From assembly GCF_008274585.1 (NCBI RefSeq), contig NZ_VTRT01000010.1, positions 1 to 64,000 of the forward strand: a stretch of DNA of 64,000 nucleotides, in the 5' to 3' direction. The notes under the pieces are model-generated. The model had not been told where the DNA came from and ran no database searches. It saw only the letters and a program-made list of their open reading frames with translations. This stretch comes from Pedobacter sp. BS3. Lineage in GTDB: Bacteria; Bacteroidota; Bacteroidia; Sphingobacteriales; Sphingobacteriaceae. The translations under genes were made by a program, and so were the position numbers. Of this stretch, positions 17,567 to 27,303 are shown one piece after another. How positions within the stretch are numbered: the stretch's first letter is position 1; each line of letters begins with the position of its first letter.

Positions 17567-18766
17567 CTAACGTTCCTGTTCAGTTTGTTTTTTTAAATGA
17601 GATATGATTACTGTTCGTTTATCTATAGCATCTTGCTTTAACCCGTACAGGAGAATGTCTCCATTACCCGTAATCAGTGCTGGTCGGCTGTGCGGGTCAG
17701 TATTGTAATTAAATAAATAGGTGAATCTCCGGTTCCCCTTCTTATCTAACTCAAAAACAATATTCTGAACAGGGCCATTTTCAGAGAACTGGACATTCCC
17801 TGTAAAGAGATAATATCCGTCTTCGGTTTCAAGCGCATCTCCAGTGACCACGTCAATAGGGCCTTTAATGATTTTTTGCCATTGTATTTTCCCGTTTTTG
17901 TCGAACTTGATAATACGAAAATAGGGTTTTAATGGTGCTTCATAAGGAAACTTACAATCAATAGTATAAAATAGAAAGCCTCTGTCCTTTAATGCTATAA
18001 CCGGTCCGTCACATTGCGTATTAAGCTGTTTCTGCCAAATAATATCCCCTTTTGCGTTTGCTTTAAGTAGTTGTGTAATCGGCCTTTCGTTGCGTGATGT
18101 TGCCGCTGTGATTAAAAAATTGCCATCAGAAGTTCGTAATAATGATGTCGGATTACAATACTCTGGGGTTATGAAATCCTTTTCTGCAATAAGTCTTACT
18201 TCAGGCGAGAACCTGAACATGGATAATCCCATACCTTTATCATCTTTTCGCATGGGCTTCCTGTTATCAGATACTAAGAATAGTTCTCCGTTATGTGTAG
18301 TATCTATCAGGCTATTACCCCTGGGAAATTTGGAAACAGTTAACTCCTCGGAGTGGATAAGCTGCCACTGCAGATTGTATTTTTCCAGATAGTCGACGGT
18401 TGGCGAGTGAAGTGTGTTACGGTCGGTTGTGACCGCATAATAGCCATTCTTTACCTTGATGTAGTCTATAATATCATGATTAAACCGTACAGCTTTAGTC
18501 GTTAGCGTATCACCCAAAGGAGAAAAAGTGATAAATTTTGTTATTCCATATACTTGTTCAGTATTTAATCCCAGTAACGGATAAATACGAGCCAAAAATT
18601 CTACATTACCATCCTGTGTTTTTTTATGCCGGAATAATTGGATATCCCGGCCGAAAGATAATGGCTTTACTGTTGTAACGGAATATGTTGGTTCTACACT
18701 GGTGATATGTGTACTCTGGTGGCAAGCTATGGTTAGTGATAAGAGAAGTAAGAATAATGGTTTCAT
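17567..18766 (-). CDS. Putative lipoprotein, unknown function
   Basis: A 399-residue protein with a lipoprotein signal: hydrophobic residues 4-13, then LTIAC with the lipidated cysteine at 15. I do not recognise a named family. The body has repeated strand-rich segments with DG.Y/DG.FL motifs (DGNVEFLAR, DGNFLITA, EDGYYLFTGN, GNGDILLYG) spaced about 50-60 residues apart, which suggests a beta-propeller. It is probably anchored in a membrane facing the periplasm or cell surface. It lies downstream of the TonB receptor on the same strand, about 220 bases away, with a hairpin near its start. Function not assigned. Confidence 0.8.
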   Translation of the reverse strand: MKPLFLLLLSLTIACHQSTHITSVEPTYSVTTVKPLSFGRDIQLFRHKKTQDGNVEFLARIYPLLGLNTEQVYGITKFITFSPLGDTLTTKAVRFNHDIIDYIKVKNGYYAVTTDRNTLHSPTVDYLEKYNLQWQLIHSEELTVSKFPRGNSLIDTTHNGELFLVSDNRKPMRKDDKGMGLSMFRFSPEVRLIAEKDFITPEYCNPTSLLRTSDGNFLITAATSRNERPITQLLKANAKGDIIWQKQLNTQCDGPVIALKDRGFLFYTIDCKFPYEAPLKPYFRIIKFDKNGKIQWQKIIKGPIDVVTGDALETEDGYYLFTGNVQFSENGPVQNIVFELDKKGNRRFTYLFNYNTDPHSRPALITGNGDILLYGLKQDAIDKRTVIISHLKKQTEQER

Positions 18767-18782
18767 TGTATTTAAGTATAAA

Positions 18783-18818
18783 ATTCCTTAGTGCTTTTGG
18801 TATAAAACGCTAAGGAAT
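18783..18818. repeat. Hairpin just upstream of the lipoprotein gene
   Basis: ATTCCTTAG...CTAAGGAAT with further pairing of the inner GCTTTT/AAAAC (one bulge) gives a stem of about 15 bp and a 5-base loop. It sits 17 bases before the start codon on the minus strand and about 170 bases after the TonB receptor stop. It could be the receptor's message end or a 5' leader structure. Confidence 0.45.
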
Positions 18819-18989
18819 CATAATAAACTTGTATGTAAATATAATAATGTTTATAAAGGTTTACTTTTTCTGACTTGCGCTAAAATATAAGGATACATAT
18901 CGTTACGGATTGTACGTTTCAATACTTTTCAGCTATTGTTGTGACAGTGAAACGAGACAATAGATACAAATTATAATAATAAGAACATT

Positions 18990-21053
18990 CTATAAAAATG
19001 CAGCCCTTACGCCAAAATATACATTCCGGAGTGGCGCTGCATTATAATAACGGTTGCCTACAGCATTGAGGTCGTTGCCCAGGCTATACTGCATATTAAG
19101 CAGGTTGTCTATTCCACCATAAATTTCATAGCTCGTTTTGCGGTGAATGGCGCTTCGCCAGCCAGCCTTTAACTGTACCAGGTGGTAAGCGCTTGCAGTT
19201 GCTGTGTTGGCATCGTTAAGCGGGAGAGAGGAGGTATAGTTATGCTGTACAAACAGGTAAATACTCAATGGAAAATGGGTTTCTATACTATTTATTATGC
19301 GATTTTGAGGAACTCCGGTAAGCTTATTTCCTGAGTAGTTTGCTGTTCCGGCAATGTAGTCCCTGAACATGAAGTGGCTGAATGTATAGTCGTTACAAAG
19401 TTGTAAGCTGCGTATAAATCCTTTTTTTGCCGGGTGTTTGATCCAGGCAATAAGTTGCGATTCAATACCGGATTGATCAGTACCGCCGGCGTTGATATAG
19501 TAATCTTCCTCGTCAGCGTTTACCCGGCGAACAATGGCCTGATTTAAGCGGTAATAGAAGGTCGTAATATCCAGTCGTACAAAGTCCTTGTTGTCACTAA
19601 ACCGGATGCCAGCCTCATAATTCCAGCCGGTTTCGGCCTGCAATGCGGTATTGATAATGTTGTTTGTTCCCCGAACTTCGTCTGTAGTGGGCGAGCTATA
19701 TCCCCGGCTCACCGAGGCCCGAACGGCAAAGTTGGAAGTAGCCTGATATGAGGCTGCAAAACGGGGCATCCATTCAGCATCGAACGATTTTTTTTGCCAC
19801 GGAATGTCCTGCGGGTATAATCCACGGTATTTATAGCCAAAAAAATTCAGGCTTGTAGCCAGCTCGATCATCAGCTTTCTGCTGATATCGATGTTCAGGT
19901 GGGTAAATACAAAATCCTGCGAAGTACGGATCTTATCAAACTTCTGGGGAGCGGCTTTCCGGCCGGCATCATTATCGTAATTGTTGATATGGGATGAGGT
20001 TATCGATCCTTCAACGCCTGTATTCCATTGCCAGTGTACATGATTCCACTGATTTTTAAGCTCGAAAAAACTGCGTATGCCAATGGTATTCTCCTTCCGT
20101 TGCTCGTAATTGGTGATAAACGGATTGCTGAATGCGGTATTCATCCCGTAAAGGGACACTAAAAAGCGTGTATGTGTCGAAAGAATATTTTCGTTGGTAA
20201 TACCGCCAAAAAAAGACCGATTAACAATGCCGGCCTGTTGCTCAGCAGCACCTGGCAGACTACTGGTGGCAGGGCGGGCCATGCGGGGCGATGACAGGTA
20301 TTGCTCTTGGGTGAGTCCGCCCGGAGTTTGGTATGCCAGATCGGTATATAAAGCCAGCAAGCGTAACGTGCCTGATGGAGCATACCGGTATTGCTGGCTT
20401 GTGCTGATGGATTTCCGGTTCAGGGCGCTGTTCTGACGGTAACCATCTGCCCGCTGAAACGCTTCATTGATGCTAAACTGATAACGTTTGCCGGGTTGGT
20501 TATAGCCGGCATATTGCTGGAACAGGCCATACGAGCCTGCATTTATACCTGCTTTGATCCGGGATGAATCTTCGCCGGCAGGAAGCGTATGCACTAAAAC
20601 AACACCTTCTGAGTTGGCTCCGAACAAACCGGCTTGCGGACCTTTAAGTATCTCTGCCCGGTTTACCGATGAAGGATCGAAAAGATTCAGGTAGCTGTTT
20701 CCTCCGGCGTCCGTAAGCGGAAAATCGTCAACATAAATTTTTACATTCCTGATGCCGAACGGTGAGCGTAGTAAGCTACCCCGGATGGATAGCCGGTAGC
20801 TGCCCGGTGAACGCTCCTCCATGGATACGCCCGGAACAGTATTGAACGCATGTACCAATGATGTTGGTGGCTGGTTATTAAGCTGCTGCGCTGTTACCAG
20901 GCCAATAGTGCCGGTAGTGCGCATAACGGGTTGCTTGCTGAAATAAGCGTTTACAGTAACCGTATCCAGGTGGGCAATGGTATCGTTGAGTTGTTTTGCT
21001 ACGCTAAGATAAGTGGCTGTGCATATCAGAAAACCGGTAATGAATAAACGCAT
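18990..21053 (-). CDS. TonB-dependent outer-membrane receptor
   Basis: A 687-residue outer-membrane receptor. After a signal peptide (residues 1-19) comes a plug domain (about 30-150) with RTTGTIGLVTAQQL, VPGVSMEERSPG, SIRGS and the typical EILKGPQAGLFGANSEG. A C-terminal beta-barrel ends in a terminal aromatic/hydrophobic strand (NVYFGVRAAFL). It lacks the N-terminal carboxypeptidase-like extension and length (about 1000 residues) of SusC proteins, and no susD is adjacent, so it fits a siderophore/metal or small-ligand receptor better than a glycan porter. Ligand unknown. A terminator for the upstream ammonium transporter gene separates the two. Confidence 0.92.
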   Translation of the reverse strand: MRLFITGFLICTATYLSVAKQLNDTIAHLDTVTVNAYFSKQPVMRTTGTIGLVTAQQLNNQPPTSLVHAFNTVPGVSMEERSPGSYRLSIRGSLLRSPFGIRNVKIYVDDFPLTDAGGNSYLNLFDPSSVNRAEILKGPQAGLFGANSEGVVLVHTLPAGEDSSRIKAGINAGSYGLFQQYAGYNQPGKRYQFSINEAFQRADGYRQNSALNRKSISTSQQYRYAPSGTLRLLALYTDLAYQTPGGLTQEQYLSSPRMARPATSSLPGAAEQQAGIVNRSFFGGITNENILSTHTRFLVSLYGMNTAFSNPFITNYEQRKENTIGIRSFFELKNQWNHVHWQWNTGVEGSITSSHINNYDNDAGRKAAPQKFDKIRTSQDFVFTHLNIDISRKLMIELATSLNFFGYKYRGLYPQDIPWQKKSFDAEWMPRFAASYQATSNFAVRASVSRGYSSPTTDEVRGTNNIINTALQAETGWNYEAGIRFSDNKDFVRLDITTFYYRLNQAIVRRVNADEEDYYINAGGTDQSGIESQLIAWIKHPAKKGFIRSLQLCNDYTFSHFMFRDYIAGTANYSGNKLTGVPQNRIINSIETHFPLSIYLFVQHNYTSSLPLNDANTATASAYHLVQLKAGWRSAIHRKTSYEIYGGIDNLLNMQYSLGNDLNAVGNRYYNAAPLRNVYFGVRAAFL

Positions 21054-21099
21054 GGATTGTTAATCGGGTTGAAAACAAAGGTCGGTTATTCTGTAAAAT

Positions 21100-21128
21100 A
21101 AAAAAAGGATGACCAGGCGGCCATCCTT
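21100..21128 (-). terminator. Rho-independent terminator after the ammonium transporter
   Basis: On the minus strand AAGGATG...CATCCTT forms a 7-bp stem with a G+C-rich loop region, directly followed by a run of T residues. It lies 25 bases after the transporter stop and before the TonB receptor start. Confidence 0.75.
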
Positions 21129-21152
21129 CGGAGTTTTAAGATAGGGGTTGAT

Positions 21153-22457
21153 TTATAGTTCTTCGTCGTGTTGTGTAGTGTCCAGACCAAGCGTTTCCTC
21201 TTCCGGGGTAACACGCAACGGGCTGATCATATCGGTAACTTTTAATAGAATAAATGCACCTGCAAACGCAAATATGGAAACACCGATCAAGGCTGCAATG
21301 TGCACCAGGAACAGGTGCGATTCACCATAATATAAGCCGTTACCGCCGATAGCGCTGTTTACATTCTTGGTGGCAAAAAAGCCGGTTAACAACATACCTA
21401 CCATACCGCCAACGCCGTGGCAGGGGAATACGTCTAAGGTATCGTCTATATTAGTGCCTGCTCTCCAGGTAGCAACCAGGTTGCTGATCACAGCGGCGAT
21501 AACGCCTACGGCCAATGAATGTGGTACGGTAACAAAACCGGCAGCCGGAGTAATAGCTACCAGGCCAACTACAGCACCGATACAGGCGCCTAAAGCAGAT
21601 GGTTTTTTACCTCTTAGCATATCAAAAAATACCCAGGCCATTGCAGCAGCAGCAGATGCTGTTGTGGTAGTTGCAAGCGCTGTTGCGGCTAATGTTCCGG
21701 CACCACCGGCAGAACCGGCATTGAAACCGAACCAGCCGAACCATAATAAGCCGGTTCCTAAGATCACGTAGCTGATGCGGGCAGGCGCATGTCCTGGCTC
21801 ATTACGTTTTTTGAGGTAAATGGCAGAGGCGAGAGCAGCCCATCCTGCAGACATGTGTACAACGGTACCGCCTGCAAAGTCTAATACGCCGGCTTTAGCC
21901 ATTAACCCATCCGGATGCCAGGTGGCATGTGCCAGAGGTGCATAGATAAATATAAGGAACAGTGTGATGAAAATAAGATAGGAGTTAAAGCGGATACGTT
22001 CTGCAAATGCCCCGGTGATCAGTGCCGGTGTAATAACCGCGAACTTTAGCTGGAACATGGCAAAAAGTACAATGGGAACAGTAGGCATCAATGACCAGGT
22101 TGCATTGCCCAGCATGCCTTTCATCATAAAGAATGTGGATGGATTGCCGATAACGCCGCCAATGTCTTCACCAAAGGCCAGGCTGAAGCCAAATATTACC
22201 CAGATCACGGTAATGAGCCCCATACACACAAAGCTTTGCAACATGGTAGAGATAACGTTCTTTTTGCGAACCATACCCCCATAGAAGAAAGCCAGACCGG
22301 GGGTCATTAACAGAACCAGAGCTGTAGATACTAACAGCCATGCGGTGTCGCCGGTATCAATTGTTGAATCTTTTACTTCAACAAGATCTACCGAAGGAAA
22401 AACAAATGCCAGGATTACTGCTACAAATAAAAGCAGAAAAGGTAAGATTTTTTTCAT
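21153..22457 (-). CDS. amt: Ammonium transporter (Amt family)
   Basis: A 434-residue inner-membrane ammonium channel. An N-terminal signal-like helix (residues 1-22) is followed by the Amt core with 11 predicted membrane spans. Recognisable motifs are DTGDTAWLLVSTALVLLMTPGLAFFYGGMV, here cut for brevity to DTAWLLVSTALVLLMTPG, then FAGGTVVHMSAGWAALASA and HGVGGMVG, which contain the pore and twin-histidine regions. No adjacent glnB/PII gene is present. The approximately 315-base upstream gap is strongly A+T-rich and is presumably where its nitrogen-responsive promoter lies. Family assignment is secure. Confidence 0.97.
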   Translation of the reverse strand: MKKILPFLLLFVAVILAFVFPSVDLVEVKDSTIDTGDTAWLLVSTALVLLMTPGLAFFYGGMVRKKNVISTMLQSFVCMGLITVIWVIFGFSLAFGEDIGGVIGNPSTFFMMKGMLGNATWSLMPTVPIVLFAMFQLKFAVITPALITGAFAERIRFNSYLIFITLFLIFIYAPLAHATWHPDGLMAKAGVLDFAGGTVVHMSAGWAALASAIYLKKRNEPGHAPARISYVILGTGLLWFGWFGFNAGSAGGAGTLAATALATTTTASAAAAMAWVFFDMLRGKKPSALGACIGAVVGLVAITPAAGFVTVPHSLAVGVIAAVISNLVATWRAGTNIDDTLDVFPCHGVGGMVGMLLTGFFATKNVNSAIGGNGLYYGESHLFLVHIAALIGVSIFAFAGAFILLKVTDMISPLRVTPEEETLGLDTTQHDEEL

Positions 22458-22721
22458 TGTTAAGTTAAATTAAGGTTTGATGAAATAGATTTTTAGTGAA
22501 TGTTTGATTTTTTACTGTGATTTTTAATATTTCTGTTTCATTTTTTTAATTGTTTGTAGTTTTTGTTGATAAATTATATATAAATCGTTGTTTTTATTAT
22601 ATCTTCTGTAAAAATTGAATTTTAATATTTAAAAAACAAATTTTTTTGGTGTTTTATTTGAATTTTTATCAAAAATGTGAATTATTGTATGATTTTTTAG
22701 GAATATGTATGGGTTTTAAAC
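22458..22721. other. Strongly A+T-rich upstream gap
   Basis: This stretch upstream of the ammonium transporter is dominated by T/A runs (TTTTT, AAAAAAC, TTTAATTG). I see no gene, repeat or clear operator. It probably contains the transporter promoter, but no single box could be chosen. Confidence 0.4.
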
Positions 22722-22751
22722 AGAAAAAGCGACCAAGTGGTCGCTTTTTCT
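22722..22751. terminator. Strong terminator hairpin (minus-strand L,D-transpeptidase gene)
   Basis: AGAAAAAGCGACC and GGTCGCTTTTTCT form a perfect 13-bp stem with a 4-base loop; T-runs flank it in both directions. It lies 22 bases after the stop of the L,D-transpeptidase-family gene. Confidence 0.85.
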
Positions 22752-22772
22752 GTTGCTATATTGCAAATTTGT

Positions 22773-23558
22773 TTAAATTTTGGTGAGATATTCGGTGTTT
22801 GCTTTTACGAAACTGTTAACAGCAAAGTCTTCATCCAGAAATTTGGATGAATAAGTAGTGTCCGGGCCGTTGATATATAAGCATGAGCCTCCTTTTATGG
22901 TATTAATAATTGCAGCTGTAAACTCAAAAGGTAGGGCAGGACAACCAAAGCTGCGCCCTAAACGGCCATGCCGGTTAATAAATTGCTGGCTAACATAATC
23001 GGCTCCATGTACAACAATAGAACGGTTTCGGGCATTGCTGTTAATTCCCTGGTCCAGGCCATTTAAATGCAGCGACATGCCGTGCTTGCCGGTATATATA
23101 TCGTCTGTAATATAAAAGCCGAGGCTACTCTGGTGCGATTCTGCATTATTAGAGAAACGGGTAGCCATATTGTCGCCACTGCCTTGCCCGTGGGCTACTA
23201 ATGTATTGTATAGTACTTTCTGGTTAACCAGATCAATAACCCAGAGGCGTTTTACCGAGCTTGGCAACGAAAAGTCTATAACGGTTAAGATGTTTTTATT
23301 GCCAACCGGCTGCATATTGTAATAACCGGTCAATGCTTTTTTAAATACATTAAAGTTCAGCTTTCCTGATAATCCGGATGTGGTATATATGCTTTCTGCA
23401 TATTGTTCAAACCGGACTGCGTTGTTGTTAACCGAGGCTTTAGCGATGATGGGTTTTGTACTGATTTTGTTTTCGTTGGTAGCGGCTTTCCAGCTCAGGC
23501 TGCTAATGGTTAGTAAAAAAGCCAGGACAAATATGCCCTTCACTGAATTTTTTCTCAT
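22773..23558 (-). CDS. Murein L,D-transpeptidase catalytic-domain family protein (YkuD_2)
   Basis: A 261-residue exported protein with an N-terminal hydrophobic signal (residues 8-22). The middle has LWVIDLVNQKVLYNTLVAHG, shortened to its key part, and the C-terminal part has SIVVHGADYV and LGRSFGCPALP. The His in HGAD and the Cys in SFGC match the catalytic H and C of L,D-transpeptidases, in the variant typical of the YkuD_2 group common in Bacteroidetes. It would cross-link or edit peptidoglycan in the periplasm. It is transcribed alone and ends in a strong terminator. Confidence 0.9.
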   Translation of the reverse strand: MRKNSVKGIFVLAFLLTISSLSWKAATNENKISTKPIIAKASVNNNAVRFEQYAESIYTTSGLSGKLNFNVFKKALTGYYNMQPVGNKNILTVIDFSLPSSVKRLWVIDLVNQKVLYNTLVAHGQGSGDNMATRFSNNAESHQSSLGFYITDDIYTGKHGMSLHLNGLDQGINSNARNRSIVVHGADYVSQQFINRHGRLGRSFGCPALPFEFTAAIINTIKGGSCLYINGPDTTYSSKFLDEDFAVNSFVKANTEYLTKI

Positions 23559-23696
23559 AGTTTTTCTTCCCCCTCTTATCTTAAACGCTTTGTTGAAAAA
23601 ATAGTATGTTTTAGGAACTTCTACAAAGATACGTATAATTTTATTGAAAATATCTTATTTGTGTCATATTTAATTTAATAATATAAAATGTTTCTT

Positions 23697-24314
23697 TTAA
23701 AGACTTTCGAAAGAGTAATCCTGTGCAACCCAGAATTCCAGGGCTTTCGGCAGAGCATATTCTAAGCGTGGAAACGCTTTCAGGCTATCGTGAAAAACCA
23801 CGATGGAGCCGCTGGTTGTGTGGCGGGTTACGTTTTTGAGGCAGTTTTCAGGGAGCAAACTGGTATCAAAATCTCCACTCAATACATCCCACATGATGAT
23901 ATCTAAACCGGGTTTTAGAGCTTTCAGGGCTTTAACCTGGCTGCGTTTTATTCTTCCGTAAGGCGGCCTGAACAGATGAGAATGTATTAATTCATCGCAT
24001 TTAAGCATGTTTTCTGTATACACTTCATCCGGTGTATCCCATCCTTTTAAATGATTATAGGTATGATTGCCAATTGCATGACCATCGGCCTGCACGGCCT
24101 CAAAAATAGATGGATGTTTGCGGATATTATCGCCAATGCAAAAAAAAGTGGCCTTGGCATTGAATTTTTTTAATGTATTTAATACAAAAGGTGTAACATC
24201 CGGTATGGGGCCATCGTCAAATGTAAGATATATTTTTTTTTCAGTCCGGCTTTTGTGCCAGGTAAGTTTATTATAATACCATTTAAGCAGGGTTGGGGTT
24301 TTAACGAGATACAT
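23697..24314 (-). CDS. Polysaccharide deacetylase (NodB-type)
   Basis: A protein of about 205 residues with a compact NodB domain. TFDDGP carries D33-D34, HTYNH carries metal ligands H84 and H88, RPPYG follows, and VVFHDS near the C-terminus provides the catalytic His motif. Deacetylation of peptidoglycan or another N-acetylated glycan is the expected activity. I place the start at MYLVKTP (24314); the frame is open for 37 more codons, but that stretch is translated from the A/T-rich CTTTTGA repeat and is not protein-like. No signal peptide is evident from this start; a short N-terminal hydrophobic stretch may act as an anchor. Confidence 0.9.
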   Translation of the reverse strand: MYLVKTPTLLKWYYNKLTWHKSRTEKKIYLTFDDGPIPDVTPFVLNTLKKFNAKATFFCIGDNIRKHPSIFEAVQADGHAIGNHTYNHLKGWDTPDEVYTENMLKCDELIHSHLFRPPYGRIKRSQVKALKALKPGLDIIMWDVLSGDFDTSLLPENCLKNVTRHTTSGSIVVFHDSLKAFPRLEYALPKALEFWVAQDYSFESL

Positions 24315-24495
24315 GCCTTTAAAAGTAGAAAGTAAAAAGTTAAAGTCAAAAGTTGGGGAAAGGTGCAGTCCCAACCATTCGGGATTAAAAGTAAAAACTG
24401 GAGAATTTAAAAATGCGTATAGCATAGTTTTGTATGAGGAAAAAGCGTATAATGAAGCAGATTACTAATAATTGTTAATTTAGGGTACGTTAAAT
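24315..24495. repeat. Gap with GTAGAAAGTAAAAAG-type repeat
   Basis: From about 24319 to 24365 are units of the kind AAAGTAGAAAGTAAAAAG and TCAAAAGTTGGGG, the reverse-strand counterpart of the CTTTTGA runs seen before the sulfatase genes. The remainder is A+T-rich and holds the divergent promoters of the deacetylase and TolC genes; no specific box is assigned. Confidence 0.4.
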
Positions 24496-25845
24496 ATGAG
24501 GTCAAATCTTTTTTATTCACTAAGTGCTTTTGTTCCGGTTATTATATGCTGTTCCGGTTTGTATGCCCAGGAAAAGATCACTATTCAGCAGGCGGTGGAT
24601 ATTGCCCTGAAAAACAATTTGCAGGTAAAGCAAATTGCGCTGAACGAATCGTTATCTGATGTGAACGTAAAGCAGTCAAAGTTAGCGCTGTACCCTACGC
24701 TAAATGCAAACAGCAGCTTGAATTTTAACTTCGGTCGTAACGTTGATCCAACAACGTATCAATTTGTAAACCAAGCTATTACTACGGCGGCTGGCGGCTT
24801 GTCAAGCGATGTTACGCTGTTTCAGGGATTACAGAAAATGAATCAGATATCGCAAAATAAATACCAGTTAGAGGCCGATAAAAGTAGTACTAAAAAGGCA
24901 AAGAATGATCTGGTGCTGAACGTGGTAACCGTTTACCTGCAAATACTGAATAATCGCGATTTGCTACGGGCGGCACAGCAGCAACTGGATTTATCCAGGC
25001 AGCAGCTTGACCGTACGCAGAAGCTGTTTGATGTGGGAAATAATACACAGGCCGATTTATCGCAGGCAAAAGCGCAGGTTGCTTCGGCAGAATTAAACGT
25101 AACCAACACGCAAAACCAGTTTGATATTGCCATGCTGGATTTATCGCAGCTGATGGAACGTAATCCCGACGATAAGTTCGAGATTGTAGACCCGGTTATC
25201 GATGTGATCGGGCAACTGAATACCGGTTATGCCGCTTCACAGATTTATAATGAGTCGGTTGATAATTATCCGGATGTTAAGGTGGCGCAATATAACCGGC
25301 TGGTAGCGGCAAAAGGAGTTGATATTGCGAAAGGTGGTTTGTATCCTCGGCTAACATTGGGCGCCAATCTGCGAAGCCAGTATTCCAATAAAGCTATGTC
25401 GCCGCTGGGCCTGGATAAGTATCCGTTTAACGACCAGATCAGGGATAACTTTTATCAATCGGTTGGCTTTAACTTAGATATCCCGATTTTTAACGGCTGG
25501 TATTCACGGTTAAACGTTCGTAAAGCAAAAATATCTTTACAAAATGCCGAAATTGCCGAGCAGCTTGCAAAAAATAATTACAACAAGGTGATTAACCAGG
25601 CCGTACTTGACCTTCGTGCCGCCGAAAAGAAATATTATTCAACCGTTAGCGCCTATCAATCTACAAAAGAAGCATTTAACGTTATTGAAAAGCGCTATAA
25701 TGTAGGATTGGTAAATTCATTGGATTTCAATCAATCGCAAACAGATTTGAATACTGCTGAGTTTAATATGATACAGGCCAAATACGACCTCATCTTCCGC
25801 AGTAAAGTAATTGATTTTTATTTGGGTAAGCCCATTACGTTTTAA
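24496..25845 (+). CDS. TolC-family outer-membrane efflux protein
   Basis: A 449-residue outer-membrane channel protein with a signal peptide (ending YAQ-EK). It contains the twofold OEP repeat: ITIQQAVDIALKNNLQVKQ opens the first half and long coiled-coil helices (DLVLNVVTVYLQILNNRD; RTQKLFDVGNNTQADLSQA) follow, with the equivalent VGLVNSLDFNQSQTDLN in the second half. It would form the outer-membrane duct of a tripartite exporter with the membrane-fusion protein 115 bases downstream. No inner-membrane pump gene follows that protein in this window, so its partner must lie elsewhere or has been lost. Confidence 0.94.
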   Translation: MRSNLFYSLSAFVPVIICCSGLYAQEKITIQQAVDIALKNNLQVKQIALNESLSDVNVKQSKLALYPTLNANSSLNFNFGRNVDPTTYQFVNQAITTAAGGLSSDVTLFQGLQKMNQISQNKYQLEADKSSTKKAKNDLVLNVVTVYLQILNNRDLLRAAQQQLDLSRQQLDRTQKLFDVGNNTQADLSQAKAQVASAELNVTNTQNQFDIAMLDLSQLMERNPDDKFEIVDPVIDVIGQLNTGYAASQIYNESVDNYPDVKVAQYNRLVAAKGVDIAKGGLYPRLTLGANLRSQYSNKAMSPLGLDKYPFNDQIRDNFYQSVGFNLDIPIFNGWYSRLNVRKAKISLQNAEIAEQLAKNNYNKVINQAVLDLRAAEKKYYSTVSAYQSTKEAFNVIEKRYNVGLVNSLDFNQSQTDLNTAEFNMIQAKYDLIFRSKVIDFYLGKPITF

Positions 25846-25959
25846 GTTAAAAAGTTGAAAGTAGAAAGTTGGATGCAGGGAAACCCGATTGTTTGAGGGC
25901 AAAAGTTGAGCGAAGTACAATTTCGACCGTTCAGGATTAAACGTCAAAAACATATATAC

Positions 25960-27303
25960 ATGGCAAAGAAAAACAATACCTTAAAATATGTACTCATAAC
26001 CGCAGTAGTATTACTTATTATAGCTGTAGTAGGTAACAAACTAGGCTGGTTTGGTAATGGCAAAAAGGTGCAGGTAGCTACCGAGAAGGCCGAGACCCGT
26101 ACCATTATTGAAACCGTGTCGGCAAGCGGCAAAATAGAGCCCGAAGTAGAAGTGAAGCTAAGCTCTGAGGTGTCGGGCGAGATTGTTGAGCTGCTGGTTA
26201 AAGAAGGTGATGTGGTTAAAAAGGGACAGCTATTGTGTAAAATCCGTCCGGATGTATTACAGTCGGGTTATAATCGTGCAGAAGCATCGTTAAACAGTCA
26301 GAAGGCCGCACTGGCAAATTCAGAGCAATTGTTGAAACAAGCCGAAGCCAATTATAAAAATACGGAGGCCCATTACAAGCGTAGTACCGAATTATATAAG
26401 CAGAAGGTATTATCAGCATCTGAATTTGATGCGGCGCAAGCCGAATATCAGGCTGCCAAAGCGAACATTGAGGCGCTGCGGCAAAATGTTATCGGGTCAC
26501 GTTACGGCGTGGAGCAATCTGCTGCTGCTGTAAAAGAAGCCGGCGACAACCTGGCAAAAACCACCATATTTGCTCCTGTTGACGGTGTGATTTCGGCTCT
26601 GGAGGTTGAGCTCGGTGAGCGGGTGGTAGGTACGGCGCAGATGGCAGGTACCGAAATTATGCGTATTGCCAATATGAATACCATGCAGGCCAGTGTTGAT
26701 GTGAATGAAAGCGATATTAATCGCGTAAGCATTAACGATTCTGCCGAAATTGAGATTGACGCTTTTCGCAATAAAAAATTTAAAGGTATTGTTACCGAGA
26801 TTGCCAGCTCGGCCAGTGTAACCGGAACCAGCGCCGACCAGGTGACCAACTTCACGGTCAAGGTGCGTATTCTGCCCGAATCATACCAGGCGCTGGTTAA
26901 AAAGGATGCGACCAATCCATCGCCGTTCCGCCCGGGTTTATCGGCAACGGTAGATATTCAAACCAATAAGGTGACCGCTCTCTCCGTTCCCATTCAAGCT
27001 GTTACTACCCGTGATGAGCAGAAGAAAACAGATAAGCCTGACACTGGTCAGAAAGAAGAAGCCAAAAAGGAGCATACAGCGACGCGATTCGTGGTATTCG
27101 CATACCAGAAGGATGGCAAAGTAAAGCAGATCCCGGTAACTACCGGTATTCAGGATGATACGTATATCCAAGTCTTATCCGGGTTGAACGCTGGGGATGA
27201 AGTTGTAGCTCATCCGTTTACGGCGATTACTACTACGCTGAAAGATGGTATGGCTGTAGAAAAAGTAAGTAAAGACAAACTTTTTGCTGCGGATAAAAAA
27301 TAG
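25960..27303 (+). CDS. Efflux periplasmic adaptor (membrane-fusion protein, MacA/HlyD-like)
   Basis: A protein of about 447 residues with an N-terminal membrane anchor (residues 9-22), a biotinyl-lipoyl-like domain (SGKIEPEVEVKLSSEVSGEI and VKKGQLLCKI), a long alpha-hairpin rich in Ala/Gln (about 90-190), a second lipoyl half (TIFAPVDGVISALEV), and a beta-barrel with a C-terminal proximal domain. A charged Lys/Glu/Asp insert (about 360-385) interrupts the barrel region. I start at MAKKNNT; 18 more open codons upstream look untranslated. The usual third gene (MacB-type ABC permease/ATPase) is missing; the next sequence is repeat DNA and a truncated gene. Confidence 0.92.
   Translation: MAKKNNTLKYVLITAVVLLIIAVVGNKLGWFGNGKKVQVATEKAETRTIIETVSASGKIEPEVEVKLSSEVSGEIVELLVKEGDVVKKGQLLCKIRPDVLQSGYNRAEASLNSQKAALANSEQLLKQAEANYKNTEAHYKRSTELYKQKVLSASEFDAAQAEYQAAKANIEALRQNVIGSRYGVEQSAAAVKEAGDNLAKTTIFAPVDGVISALEVELGERVVGTAQMAGTEIMRIANMNTMQASVDVNESDINRVSINDSAEIEIDAFRNKKFKGIVTEIASSASVTGTSADQVTNFTVKVRILPESYQALVKKDATNPSPFRPGLSATVDIQTNKVTALSVPIQAVTTRDEQKKTDKPDTGQKEEAKKEHTATRFVVFAYQKDGKVKQIPVTTGIQDDTYIQVLSGLNAGDEVVAHPFTAITTTLKDGMAVEKVSKDKLFAADKK

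Noticed and set aside
18990-21053. SusC-type glycan porter
   Set aside because: Only 687 residues, no carboxypeptidase-like N-terminal extension and no susD next to it.
24315-24425. 37-residue N-terminal extension of the polysaccharide deacetylase
   Set aside because: It is a translation of the CTTTTGA-type repeat and contains no signal-peptide pattern.
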